Shown here: piece after piece, positions 1-9,560 of the stretch
How the letters are laid out: each line of letters starts with the position of its first letter
Numbering within the stretch: position 1 is the stretch's first letter
NCBI GenBank assembly: GCA_030761205.1
Contig: JAULJL010000032.1
Span: forward strand, 9,367,134 to 9,431,133
Source: Fremontodendron californicum
Taxonomy: Eukaryota > Streptophyta > Magnoliopsida > Malvales > Malvaceae
Reading direction: 5' to 3'
Length of the DNA stretch: 64,000 nucleotides
The notes under the pieces: model-generated
What the model saw: only the letters and a program-made list of their open reading frames with translations
Database searches by the model: none
What the model was told of the DNA's origin: nothing
Position numbers and translations under genes: made by a program

Positions 1-1
1 A

Positions 2-574
2 GGAATCGAGATTGATCCCGATAAAGTAAAGGCCATCCAGAATTTGCCACCACCTTGTACTAAAAAAAAAGTGAGAAGCTTTCTAGAAAGATTGAATTAC
101 ATTGCTCGGTTTATTTCTCAGTTAACCGACAAATGTGATCCACTATTTAAGCTACTTCGAAAACGCGATCCAGGAGAATGGGATGAAGGTTGTCTGATTG
201 CCTTTGAAAAAGTTAAGCACTATTTATCCAACCCACCAGTATTAATGCCACCTGTTCCGAATAAACCAATGATACTGTATTTATTAGTATTTGATAGATC
301 TATGGGTTGTGTCTTGGGGCAACATGATAAGACTGGACAAAAAGAACAACCGATTTACTACCTCAGCAAGAAGTTCACAGATTATGAGTTGAAGTATTCG
401 TCGATAGAAAAGCTATGTTGTGCCTTAGCTTGGACTGCTCTGAGGCTCAGACAGTACATGTTGTACCACACGACATGGTTGATTGCCAAGCTAGATCCAA
501 TCAAGTACATGTTGGAAGCACTTTCTTTGTCAGGGGGGAACGACAAGATGGCAAGTTTTGTTATCAGACTATGA
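2..574 (+). pseudogene. Element 1 pol: end of reverse transcriptase and first RNase H domain
   Basis: Open in frame from the window edge. It begins just after the RT palm/fingers with GIEIDPDKVKAIQNLPPP and continues through the RT connection region to an RNase H domain (CVLGQHD near 310-330, YYLSKKFTDYELKYSSIEK near 355-410). In a gypsy Pol this domain degrades the RNA strand during cDNA synthesis. The same segment lies at 58560-59110 in Element 6 and aligns along its whole length. One extra base in the G run at about 535-540, compared with the Element 6 copy, shifts the frame and ends this ORF at 574. The upstream RT catalytic motifs are outside the window. Confidence 0.85.
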
Positions 575-1138
575 CATTGTGTATGTGAGTCATAAAGCTA
601 TAAAGGGCAGTGCAGTAGCTGAATTTTTAGCAAGCCGGGCGGTGGAAGATTATGAGTCTCTGAACTTTGTCCCAGATGAAGATTTGATGTGCATCTCGCA
701 AGAAGATGAGGTTCCCTCTAAAAAGAAAAAATTATGGAGAATGTACTTTGATGGTGCATCCAATGCCATGGGGCACGGAATTGGTGCAGTACCCATATCA
801 CCGAAAGAAGATTATTATCCTTTCACTGCCAGATTGGATTTTGATTGTACAAACAATACTGTAGAATATGAGGCATGCACTATGGGCCTCCGTGCTGCAA
901 TAGACAGAAAGATCAAAGCACTAGAAGTTTTCGGAGGTTCAGCTCTAGTGATATACCAGTTACGGGGAGAATGGGAAACCTGAGCTGCAAAGCTAATCCG
1001 ATACCTAGAGCTCATACTGAATTTATTAGAGGAGTTTGAAGAAGTGAGTTTCAATTACTTCCCACGAGAAGAAAACCGAATGGCAGATGCTTTGGCTACT
1101 TTGTCATCAATGTTTAAAGTGAATGAAGGGGCGAAGTA
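558..1138 (+). pseudogene. Element 1 pol: archaeal-type second RNase H (aRNH), inactive
   Basis: This continues the polyprotein after the frameshift. A linker (YVSHKAIKGSAVAEFLAS) leads into an RNase H fold beginning MYFDGASNAMGHGIGA, then EYEACTMGL, then the third motif, then REENRMADALATL. An extra RNase H of this kind between the first RNase H and integrase is a known mark of plant Tat elements. Compared with the copy at 59311, the third acidic residue is lost: GGSAL here against GDSAL there. An in-frame TGA lies at 981-983 where the other copy has CGA (Arg), and a one-base loss near 1133 gives a TAG at 1136-1138. Function: removal of RNA or of the PPT primer is the usual inference; this copy should be inactive. 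Confidence 0.85.
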
Positions 1139-1830
1139 GTGCCGATAAAGATGAGCATATATGAATCTCCTACCCACTGCCTGAGTATCGAAGAAGAAAT
1201 AGATGGCCTCCCTTGGTATAATGACATCTTACAATACATCAAGAATCAACAGTATCTTGAACAAGCAACAGAAAATGACAAGAGGGCTCTGAGAAGATTG
1301 GCGATGGGTTTTGTCCTAGAAGGTGAGATTCTCTACAAGAAAGGAAAAGACCAAATCATGTTGAGATGTGTCGGGTCTGCAAAAGCTCGGAGAATGATTG
1401 AAGAAGTTCTCGAAGGGATTTGTGGTACCGATACTAATGGTCACATGTTTGCTAAACAGATTATAAGGGCAGGATATTATTTGCTGGAGATGGAAAGAGA
1501 TTGCATTAGTTATTCTTGGAAGTGTCATAAATGCCAGATATACGTTGATAAAATTCATGTGCCTCCATCACCATTCCATGTCATGACTGCACCATGGCCA
1601 TTTTTGATGTGGGGAATGGATATGGTCGGGCTTATTACCCCGAAAGCTTCAAATGGACACGGTTTCATCCTGGTGGCCATTGACTACTTCACAAAGTGGG
1701 TGGAAGCTGCTTCTTATGCAAATGTAACAAAGTCAGTGGTATGTAGGTTTGTTAAGAAGGAAATCAAATGCCGATATGGACTCCGTGAGAGAATAATCAC
1801 AGAAAATGCTCTCAATTTGAACAATAATAT
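1139..1830 (+). pseudogene. Element 1 integrase, N-terminal half (interrupted at 1830)
   Basis: The frame starting at 1139 runs through the integrase zinc-binding region (NGHMFAKQIIRAGYYLLEM, then KCHKCQ) and into the catalytic core (MWGMDMVGL containing the first Asp, then LVAIDYFTKWVEA). Integrase joins the cDNA to chromosomal DNA. The first His of the HHCC finger is Asp here (GTDTNGH against GTHANGH in Element 6). The second catalytic Asp is Glu here (ITENAL against ISDNAL at about 60216). Coding identity with Element 6 stops at base 1830, where the reverse LTR begins, and resumes at 21387. Both substitutions and the insertion mean no active integrase. Confidence 0.85.
1826..1830. other. 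Left target-site duplication (AATAT)
   Basis: These are the last five bases of Element 1 before the insertion. The right copy at 21387-21391 reads AAGAT (one mismatch). Removing the insertion and one copy of the repeat gives an uninterrupted reading that matches the intact counterpart at 60235-60250. A 5-bp duplication is usual for Ty3-gypsy integration. Confidence 0.8.
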
Positions 1831-2951
1831 TGTCGCAACCTAAAAAAATAACAATAACAAAATAACAAGTCTCATCGCAAGACTTTATTATTCGTTTTCC
1901 TTAGGCGTGACATTTTTTTTTAAAAAAAAGAGAGGAAAATTCGACTTAATTCCTCTAGAAAAATGAAGCTGTCGATACGTGATCCCGGATCGCGGGGGAC
2001 CTATTCGAGTGAGGGGCGAAATAGAAGCAGAGGAAAAGATGACCTAATTCCTCTTGAAATAAAATAAACGGTCGAGGGTATGAAAATGGCCTCGTAAAAA
2101 GACACGGAGTCGCCACCAATCATTTTTAGCTAGGTGTGATCGGCCACCTATTAAAACCGGTTTTATAAAACATTTTAAAATTAATTAAAACATTTTTAAA
2201 ACCAATTTCAAGTCCGCATTATAAACCAGAGAAAATCAAAGAAGCGGGTTCGGGAGTCGGTTACGTGTGGGGAAGGATTAGCACTCTCACAACGCCCATA
2301 TAAATCGGTACCTTATTAATCATGTGTTATCTCAAGTCTCGATAAAAAAGTTGTTTTTTAATTTAGTATTTCAAGTTAATTCCCAATTTTAAGAAAAATA
2401 ATTCCATATTAATTGAAAATGGTCCAGAATTTATTAATTCAAAATTTTCCTATACTCTCCGACAAAATCGGCAAAATATAGAAATTTTTATTTATATGGA
2501 AAACTTTTCGAATAATTCTCGTTTTTTTGGAAGAAAGATATTTCCTTTTTAATGATAATTGATGATATTCCCTCCAACAAACCCGATAGAGAACTCATGA
2601 ATTATTTTAACTCGGGAATATCTTTATTTTTATTGAAAAATCATTATTTTTCAAAACATTTAAAAATATGAACATGAACATGTATGACATAAATAAAATG
2701 ACATGGCAAATCTTGATAATATAATGCAACCTAAATGATATGACATAATTCAAATGACATAGTATATTCTAGGGAAAATGAAAAAATCCTAAGTATCATG
2801 GTATATTCTAAACGAGATAAAATGATTTAAATGACATGGCAATTCTAAATGATATGGCATATTTAAATGACATGGTATGTTATAAATAAAATAACCTAAA
2901 TGACATCGAATATGATCTAAATGACAAGAAATGACATGGAATTAAAATAAT
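1831..2951 (-). repeat. Reverse-oriented LTR fragment (3' end of LTR)
   Basis: The reverse complement of this stretch matches the last 1.1 kb of the LTR at 12860-18692, including the terminal GGTTGCGACA and the string of ATGTCATTTAGAATAT-like short repeats. It forms the left arm of a near-perfect palindrome with 2952-3975. Its partner piece, the LTR start, lies at 18693-21386. No coding capacity. Confidence 0.85.
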
Positions 2952-3975
2952 GCCATATCATTTAGAATTGCCATGTCATTTAAATTATTTTATCTCGTTT
3001 AGAATATACCATGATACTTATGATTTTTTCATTTTACCTAGAATATACTATGTCATTTGAATTATGTCATATCATTTAGGTGGCATTGTATTATCTAGAT
3101 TTGCCATGTCATTTTATTTATGTCATACATGTTCATGTTCATATTTTTAAATATTTTGAAAAAGATAATGATTTTTCAATAAAAATAAAGATATTGCCGA
3201 GTTAAAATAATTCATGAGTTCTCTACCGGGTTATTGGAGGGAATATCATCAATTACCATTAATAAAGGAATATCTTTCTTCCAAAAAACGAGAATGATTC
3301 GGAAAGTTTTCCAAATAAATAAAATTTCTATATTTTGCCGATTTTGTCGAGGAGTATAGGAAAATTTTGAATTAATAAATTCTGGATCATTTTCAATTAA
3401 AAATGGAATTATTTTTTTTCAAATTGGGAATTAACTTGAAATACTAAATTAAAAACAAACTTTTTTACTGAGACTTGAGATAACACACGATTAATAAGGT
3501 ACCGATTTATATGGGCATTGTGGGGGTGCTAATCCTTCCCCGCACGTAACCGACTCCCAAACCCGCTTCTTTGATTTTCTCTGGTTTATAACGCAGACTT
3601 GAAATTGGTTTTAAAAATGTTTTAATTAATTTGAAAATATTTTATAAAACTGGTTTTAATAGGTGGCCGATCACACCTAGCTAAAAAAGATTGGTGGCGA
3701 CTCCGTGTCTTTTTACGAGGCCATTTTCATACCCTCGACCGTTTATTTTATTTCAAGAGGAATTAAGTCATCTTTTCCTCTGCTTCTGTTTCGCCCCTCA
3801 CTGGAACGGGTCCCTTGGGATCCGGGATCACGTATCGACAGCTTCATTTTTCTAGAGGAATTAAGTCGACTTTTCCTCGTTTATTTTTTAAAATGTCACG
3901 CCTAAGGAAAACGAATAATAAAGTCTTGCGATGAGACTTGTTATTTTGTTATTGTTATTTTTTTAGGTTGCGACA
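2952..3975 (+). repeat. Element 2 5' LTR, truncated (last 1.02 kb only)
   Basis: Matches the 3' end of the complete LTR (about 17680-18692) and ends GGTTGCGACA directly before the primer site. The first 4.8 kb of the LTR is absent. Diagnostic variants, such as the retained CTCTGGTTTATAA stretch near 3580 and the AGGCCATTTTC near 3717, agree with the reverse arm 1831-2858 and not with Element 2's own 3' LTR. Confidence 0.8.
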
Positions 3976-3978
3976 GTT

Positions 3979-3996
3979 TGGCGACTCCATTGGGAA
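3979..3996 (+). other. Primer-binding site (tRNA-Arg type), Element 2
   Basis: TGGCGACTCCATTGGGAA begins three bases after the LTR end. It is complementary to the 3' end of a plant tRNA-Arg (acceptor strand ending GGAGTCGCCA), with two or three mismatches at the distal end. Ogre elements are known to use tRNA-Arg. This site fixes the LTR/internal boundary. Confidence 0.75.
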
Positions 3997-5479
3997 CTTT
4001 TTTATAGAGTCAGGCCTAGAATTAGCCGTGTGTTATCTAATTCTCGATTTTGTTGATTTAATTGGTATTTAATTTTATTTCTCATATTTTTAAAATAATA
4101 AAGAGAATTTTGAAAATAATAAAACGTTTTAAATATGTCAATCTTCACATGCATGCATATTATTATTTGTTCTCTGGTTATTTTGTTGCATATATTTATT
4201 TGTTTGCTTGACTGATGCTTTACATTGTTTGGTTTTAGTGGGGTATTTAGAATAAGGGGTGTAGAATAGGTGGTGATAGTTTTGTTTTGTTCCTTCGCAC
4301 ACACTATATTTGCATTTGCATAACATGAACTCTCTACCCGGGTTCTGTCATTTTAAGTGGGAGTAAAGTAACTACGCCTTCGTGATGATCCTTCGTATGG
4401 GCTAGTGAAACACTTTCGGAGTATAAAGTACCTAATGCCTTCGTGATAATCCTCCGTACGGGCATAGGAGAATATACTCTAACGAACTCAACCCGCTTTT
4501 ATCGGGGTGCCTTACTAGCCTTCACTGGCGACAGTGAGGAACAATTCGGGGCCTTAGAACCGATTCACCTTCATATAGTGAACCTAGGCGAAGCCATGCC
4601 AGATTTTTGTTAGATACATCGAAGTTTGGAACACATGGAGGGACATTTCTAACCTTTTATTACCTATTTTTACATCTCAAATAAGTTTTGGAAATCGGGC
4701 GAAGATGAACGTACATCGCCCGTAATAAGTGTCATACTCCACCTCAAAGGCACCGTGATGCCTATATAAGTAGATAATGTTGGGGCAAGTGTTCACTAAC
4801 CTTTTGAAATTCAAAATACAAACATCTTTTTAAACATTTTTGAATTTTTGCACATTTCATGCATGTGTGAATAGAGCATGTACATTTATCGTTGTATTTT
4901 TTATCTTATTCTTTGCAATAAATAGTTGGTAATAATAATCTCATTTGGTGATTTCATAAACCGGTAGTCTTACATGAACATTTGCATATTGTACCATAGT
5001 AGGATCCATTGTTCCAAAATTCTTTTGAAATTAATATGTGCTGTTTTTCATAGAGAAAACATGTTTCAAAAAATTGTAGATTAAATATAGAGGCAAATCT
5101 TGCATAATGAGATTTTTGAATAATCAAAATTTGGTCCCACCATTTTTGTGTAGCCATTGATTTCTTTGTATATACCTTTGTGCCAATTCATTTATTCTTT
5201 GCATGTATCATTTTGACATCATGTTACAGTCATAAGCATGTATGCTCATTCATTGTAGAATACAATCATAGTTAGCATAATTTTTCTGTATATATCCATG
5301 CAGTAATTTGCTTATTCTTTACATGTATCATGTTGGCATCAGGTTGCACACATGGCATACATAGTCATCATAATTTCTTTGAACGCTTCATGCATTAACC
5401 TTTAGTATATTCATGCATATAAGAATAGAGCATGTACATTCATAATTGTATTTTTAAATCTCATGACATTTTCATTTGC
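3997..5479 (+). other. Element 2 5' leader (no gene seen)
   Basis: This is untranslated leader. The first 800 bases align with the leaders of Element 3 (30863 on) and Element 6 (50482 on), including a short tandem duplication (about 4363-4409 and 4421-4467) built on CCTTCGTGATGATCC. After about 4800 it is specific to this element and becomes a set of degenerate CATGCAT-rich repeats (about 5160-5420). Small ORFs here have no recognisable domain. Confidence 0.6.
5160..5420 (+). repeat. Degenerate ~110-bp repeats before the first gag-like ORF
   Basis: The stretch recurs around motifs such as TTTGCTTATTCTTTGCATG, CATCATGTTGGCATC and CATAGTCATCATAAT. The same family occurs at about 6690-7190, so the ORF at 5480-6430 sits between two blocks of it. 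Edges are approximate. Confidence 0.5.
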
Positions 5480-6430
5480 ATGAAAGGGGTTCGAGATATG
5501 AGGAATGAATCAGAGGAACGATTGGATACTTTGGAACGTAATCAAGAGGAGTTTAGACATGAAATCAGGGAAGTGAAAGAACAACTCGCCAAATTGCTAA
5601 AAATGTTTGAGGATATGGGTAAGATTAAGGGGGAACTTTCTCAGGGCTCTGCATCGCCTTCGGATCAACCAAAACCTTCAGGTCCAGAACATACAATCCT
5701 GGCTAGATCTTGTGCTTGCCAGTGTTACAAAGGGTGCAACCCGGATGAAATTGTGGACAAAATCATGAAAATGATTAAACCAGAGAGCCTGATACCAAAG
5801 ACAGAAATCACGGATCCTGTACCATACCTGCAAACTGCTCTAAGTCCAAACCAGTATCCCTACACTACTATGGCTCAATTGTCCACTGGGATGATCACTA
5901 CGGGACTCCTGAACCCTACTCCATCACCACCAACTGGTAGTTCATACCATTTCCTTCATCAATCACCTTATCATGCATCCAGGATAGGAACCTCAAACTG
6001 TGTACAACCTCTAAGGGTCCCATGTCCTAATCCATACCCTTGCCTTGTTATTCGGCCATCTCTCTATGTCAACACTCTGATTCAAACCTTAGTGCCACCA
6101 CCAAGTGCCCCAACTCCTAGGCCATGTGTGATTAAGAAACAACCCAAAAACAAGACTCAAGAGCAGTATGATCCTATTCCAATCAGCTACTGAGAGCTTC
6201 TCCCTATACCGATCCAAAATCACATGGTTACCTGTATCCTGCTGAAACCTCTGTTACCACCATATCCAAAGTGGTATAATCCAAATGCAAGATATGATTA
6301 TCACTATGGAATTGCCGGCCATAGCATTGAAGACTTTATAGCATTCAAAAAGAAAGTGCAATCTCTTATAGAGATCAAGTGGATCGATCCAACGACGTTG
6401 ATTGATAGAGGGCTAGGAAAGCGTCATTAG
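5480..6430 (+). pseudogene. Element 2 short gag-like ORF: coiled coil, Cys-rich patch, Pro-rich region, decayed zinc knuckle
   Basis: The start is taken at ATG 5480 (MKGVRDMRNESEE); 5498 is an alternative, and an ATG at 5432 is also in frame. About 316 codons with one in-frame TGA at 6191-6193. Residues 7-50 are heptad-like and charged (RLDTLERNQEEFRHEI...), predicted coiled coil. Around residues 75-85 is CACQCYKGC. A Pro/Tyr/Ser-rich stretch follows. The tail (PYPKWYNPNA... GIAGHSIED) is the same as the C-terminal zinc knuckle region of the gags at 7293 and 53773, but both Cys ligands are replaced (YDYH..EDF). No capsid domain is present. I read it as a second, capsid-less gag derivative; function unknown. 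Confidence 0.55.
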
Positions 6431-7292
6431 GATTGGGAGATTTACGACAATGACGTACAAAGACTTTGGTCTGATATGATGCAGTAAGATTTCACTTTTT
6501 CAGTAGCCGACTCTTATAGCCTTAAGATGCTAGAAAGAATAAAGTGCTTGTAAAGATAGTTTTAACCACTGCTCATGATTTTGTAAAGATGGTTTATACC
6601 ATTGTAATGTTGATTTGGGAATGAATTGGTTGTGCTTCAATTTATGAGATGTTGATGATTAAGTTCCTCCGATTCTTACTTCCTCCGTGATATCTTCCCC
6701 TTTGCATTTTACATCCGATCAATCATTTGTCATACCATACATTCATACATGCATCTTGGTAGCATTAGGTGATATTCATGACAAACATAGTCAGCATGAT
6801 TTTTCTATATGTTCATGCACTAATTTGCTTACTACATACATCATGTTAGCATTAGGTCGCATTCATAACACACATGGTCAGAATGAGTTTCTTTGTATAT
6901 ACTCTATGTCAATCATTGTTTACATGCATCATAATTGACATCGTGTTGCATTCATAATGTATGCGATCATTCATTGGGAAATAATCTGGAAAATACATAG
7001 CATTCATTGCATATATCCGTGCATTGATTGTTTATTCTTTGCTTGCAGCATGTTGGCATCATGATTGCATTTATTACATATATAGTCAGCATGTTTCCAC
7101 TGTACATGATCATACATCATATTGTTTAGGCTTCGCGTGCATCAAATTGCATTCATGGCTCCTTCATCATGACATACATTTGGGGGGGAATAAAATGGAA
7201 GTTGGCTTGGCTTTAAGAGTCTTTGAAAGAATTTCCATTTCAAATCAGAGGTACAAGAAGTATTGAGTACCTTTACAATACAGGCTAGAGCT
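6431..7292 (+). repeat. Spacer between the two gag-like ORFs, with degenerate repeats
   Basis: Non-coding. From about 6690 to 7190 it holds several degraded copies of the repeat seen at 5160-5420 (CATACATGCATC, GCATTAGGT..CATTCAT, CATAGTCAGCATG). This repeat pairing suggests that the 5' leader plus gag start was duplicated in this element. No promoter or gene is recognisable. Confidence 0.5.
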
Positions 7293-8704
7293 ATGGAGAA
7301 TGAACAAGCTGCCCGAACGGAAAGAATGGAAAGGGCACATGAAGCATTGCTAGAAAAGTTGGCTAAATCTAAAGATCAGATGACTAAATTGATGGAGTTG
7401 ATGTCCGCCATAATCAAGGGAAAAGGATACACTGAAAACTTTGTCACCAGAGAAGGGTTAGAGGCACAAAAGAGTCAGAATGAGGTCGTAATGATGGATG
7501 GCCAGAACACAGTTAACCCCAGCAACACCCTGAACTTAGACGACCCAGCTGAACGGGAAAAGTTGAAAATGGTTGAGTCAAATATGGCTGAGTTGACAGA
7601 TTCCCAAGGGAAACATCAGTTGTTAGATGAAAGGCTTCGGGCAGTAGAAAATACAGATATATTCTGGAGTGTGGATACGAAAGAACGATGTTGGTCCTCG
7701 AGTTAGTCATTCCTCCTAAATTCAAGGTCCCTGACTTTGTGAAATATGATGGGACGACTGATCCGTCAGCCCACATCACTATATTTTGCCAGAATATGAC
7801 AAGTCATATAGATAATGATAAGCTTCTGATTCACTACTTTCAAGATAGCCTCAGCGGGTCCGCAATTAGGTGGTATGGTCAGTTGAGGAAGGATCAGATT
7901 CACTCTTGGAATGATTTGGCCATGGCTTTTCTAAACCAGTACAAGCATATGACCGACATGACACTTGACCATCTCACTTTGCAAAATATACAGAAAAGAG
8001 CTACTGAAAGCTTCAAAGAGTATGCTCAGAGGTGGAGGAACATGTCCATCCAAGTACAACCACCTTTGACACAAAAAGAAATCACCGTCCTTTTTGTGAG
8101 TACACTGCAGGCCCCATACTATGATAGACTCGTCGGTAATGGCTCGAAGAATTTTGCTGATATGGTAATCTCAGGGGAGATGATTGAGAATGCTATCATG
8201 AATGGGAAACTTGAAGGAGAAGGAACATCCAATGCCGAGAGAAATAGGATACCTAGAAAGAAAGAGGAAGATGTCCAAGCTATGGAAGATTTTGTCCCAT
8301 ATTCCCAATTTTCCTCATACCAATCATGTTATCCTACTAAGATATCTCCAAGCCTTTATCCTTACCCACCCACCCATCCAAGCACCTAATCCTATACCAG
8401 TTCTTGCAACAAGGCCTACTTCTAGAAAATGACCGCGGGATAACCAAGAAATAATTCCAATCCTAATCCCTGACCTACTGCCATTACTAATAAAGAATCA
8501 GTACCTTACCCGGTACCTTTGAAAATAGCTGCTAATCCATCAGCAAGGAGTTATGACCCTGACAGCACGTGTGATTATCAGCTAGGGGTAATTGGGCATT
8601 CAACTGAAAAATACAGACAACTGAGGGAAAGGATTGAAGGTCTTATCCGCAATGGTATTTTAACACTGGAGCTTATCAATCAATGGAAGGCCGCTTTGTC
8701 GTAA
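7293..8704 (+). pseudogene. Element 2 gag (capsid-domain retrotransposon gag)
   Basis: The start at ATG 7293 (MENEQAARTERMERAHEAL) matches the gag starts at 34066 and 53773. The N-terminal coiled coil runs to about residue 50. The capsid-type retrotrans_gag domain begins at IPPKFKVPDFVKYDGTTDPS (about 7708) and includes IRWYGQL, SWNDLAMAFLNQYKHM and FKEYAQRWRNM. The frame breaks at about 7685-7690 and is picked up by the next frame until 8389, then another until 8704. The C-terminal knuckle is decayed (CDYQ..GHSTEKY, ligands lost). Gag would form the cytoplasmic particle that packages the RNA. This copy is broken, although the capsid domain itself reads through. Confidence 0.8.
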
Positions 8705-9560
8705 ATCAGTTTCTTTCAGGGTTTTAAGAGGAGAATTACTACCTTTGAAGGATGTCAATAGGAGCATTTTGATGCATGTAGTTTTAGACCATTAGGATGA
8801 AAACACTTGTCTCATGTCGACATTCATATGAATTAAATGAAATTTTGAATTTTAAATGTTTTGTGTTTGTTGTTTTAACAATAATTTGAGATTGCAAAAA
8901 AAGCATTAAGGAAGTTTTAATAATGGATAGTCTCGAGAATATTGATGATCATTGTTACAAATGACCCAATACCCTCTCCCTTCTCTTTTAGGTTTTCCTA
9001 GGCCTAAATCCCTTGAACCAAGACCACTTGAAAAACCTAATGCTTCAAGGAATATGAATGATTGAACTTCATAAAATCATTGTCATCACAGAATAAGCAA
9101 AGACGTAGATCTTAGTCTAGGCTATGGACAAAGGAACAAACTTTTAAATTTTTTTTCAAACTTCTTGAAATTCAAACAAATGAGACATTTTTTTGAGAAT
9201 TTAGATCATAGGAATTTGGTGTGTATCAAGGTTGTGCCAAAACCATTCATGACATTCTCAACAACCACAAAACACTAATTGCCCAAACATCAATTCATGA
9301 TTGACACCCTGGGGCACAATGATTAAACTAGATTATCCCATGTTCCAGATAAAACTCATTCTTGGATAGTACTTTCCTTGTCCTTTCAAAGAACTCATAT
9401 TTGAAACTCAGCCTTTTTAAAATAGACCTATACTTGCTATGTTCCTCGTTGACACGGATTCTCATGGTTAATCAAATTGGGGCATCATATGTGGAAATGA
9501 TGGTTATATGGTGAAAAAGGATGGACTAACGCATGAATCATGGGGGCATGCGAAAAAAAA
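8705..9560 (+). other. Element 2 unassigned region between gag and 3' UTR
   Basis: About 860 bp with no ORF of note and no match to protease or RT seen in any frame. It occupies the place where Elements 1 and 6 have pol. Whether it is degraded coding sequence or captured DNA cannot be decided by eye. Confidence 0.4.

Noticed and set aside
3979..3996. A tRNA-Arg gene or fragment
   Set aside because: Only about 18 bases complementary to the tRNA end directly after an LTR: a primer-binding site, not a tRNA gene.
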